From an uncultured Eubacteriales bacterium (GTDB taxonomy: Bacteria > Bacillota > Clostridia > Oscillospirales > CAG-272), in NCBI GenBank assembly GCA_934432725.1, contig CAKRZE010000003.1:101803-165802 (forward strand): a stretch of DNA of 64,000 bases. The letters are read 5' to 3'. The position numbers and the translations under genes were made by a program. This document shows, piece by piece, positions 63,816-64,000 of the stretch. Positions within the stretch are counted from its first letter, which is position 1, and every line of letters starts with the position of its first letter. Below the pieces are notes generated by a model, which saw only the letters and a list, made by a program, of their open reading frames with translations, was not told the DNA's origin and searched no databases.

Positions 63816-64000
63816 TGGTATCATAAATGCGGATAACATTTTCCGGATCGGTGCAGTTGATCTGCCGCATTTTGAGAATTTGCCGGCTTCACCGTCAAAT
63901 TCATGAAGCTTAGCTTGGATTTGTGGTATCATAAATGCGGATAACATTTTCCGGATCGGTGCAGTTGATCTGCCGCATTTTGAGAATTTGCCGGCTTCAC
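63816..64000. repeat. 108-bp-period tandem repeat at the right edge
   Basis: A 77-bp sequence at 63816-63892 is repeated exactly at 63924-64000, with 31 bp of different sequence between. The window stops inside or at the end of the second copy, so the array may continue. Each copy contains AAATGCGG and CCGCATTT, which could close a hairpin of about 48 nt. Confidence 0.85.

Noticed and set aside
63816..64000. CRISPR array
   Set aside because: Repeats of 77 bp are too long, only two copies are visible, and no cas gene is in the window.

Overview
The window looks like a chromosomal segment of a spore-former-related, gut-type Clostridia (Bacillota), probably near the Oscillospirales. The main clues are an IspH-ribosomal protein S1 fusion, a SpoIIIAH-like protein, Gram-positive lipoproteins with consensus sigma-A promoters, AGGAGG-type ribosome binding sites, a VTC polyphosphate polymerase/DUF4956 pair, a guanine-class riboswitch on xpt and many carbohydrate-active enzymes. 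I cannot name the genus. By my own sum the genes fill only about 71% of the window; the rest is long ORF-free, structure-rich spacer DNA.

Layout. 0-4 kb: ispH-rpsA fusion and a metallophosphatase-fold protein whose metal site is eroded. 4-5.3 kb (minus): a complete retron cassette, with promoter, msr-msd-type RNA bounded by a perfect 12-bp a1/a2 inverted repeat, and a retron reverse transcriptase. 5.3-9.4 kb (minus): PPi-type phosphofructokinase, a zinc-ribbon protein and a membrane protein. 9.7-12 kb: trpS and a TagO/WecA-type transferase. 13.5-18.7 kb: CE4 deacetylase lipoprotein, SpoIIIAH-like protein, lipid kinase, a 138-bp structured tandem repeat and a YihY-type membrane protein. 19.4-24.9 kb: polyphosphate polymerase/DUF4956, DUF3842, YgjP-like metallopeptidase, cardiolipin synthase. 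25.7-28.3 kb: dusB and an ECF sigma/anti-sigma pair. 28.4-31.3 kb (minus): rhamnulose-1-phosphate aldolase, DUF624 protein and a small membrane protein.

31.9-38.1 kb is a purine-salvage block: riboswitch, xpt, then a BMP-type nucleoside ABC transporter (lipoprotein, ATPase, two permeases). It is followed by an internally deleted IS200-type element. 39-45 kb (minus) holds a GH78-like protein, a NahK-like sugar kinase overlapping a sugar nucleotidyltransferase, an SGNH hydrolase and a Nudix hydrolase. 45.6-64 kb holds tRNA-Gly(CCC), a GH36 alpha-galactosidase, a GH25 muramidase with C-terminal membrane anchor, an Orn/Lys/Arg decarboxylase, a phosphodiesterase-LamG lipoprotein, a small phosphopantetheinyl transferase, an M16 peptidase (minus), a GH92 alpha-mannosidase, an SPFH protein and a 108-bp-period tandem repeat that runs off the right edge.

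The most interesting items are the retron, with its unusually clear ncRNA and no recognisable partner effector; a recurring leader in which a Shine-Dalgarno-like GGAAAGGA is followed by a small hairpin before the start codon; two families of structured tandem repeats; and a guanine-class riboswitch with non-canonical loops.
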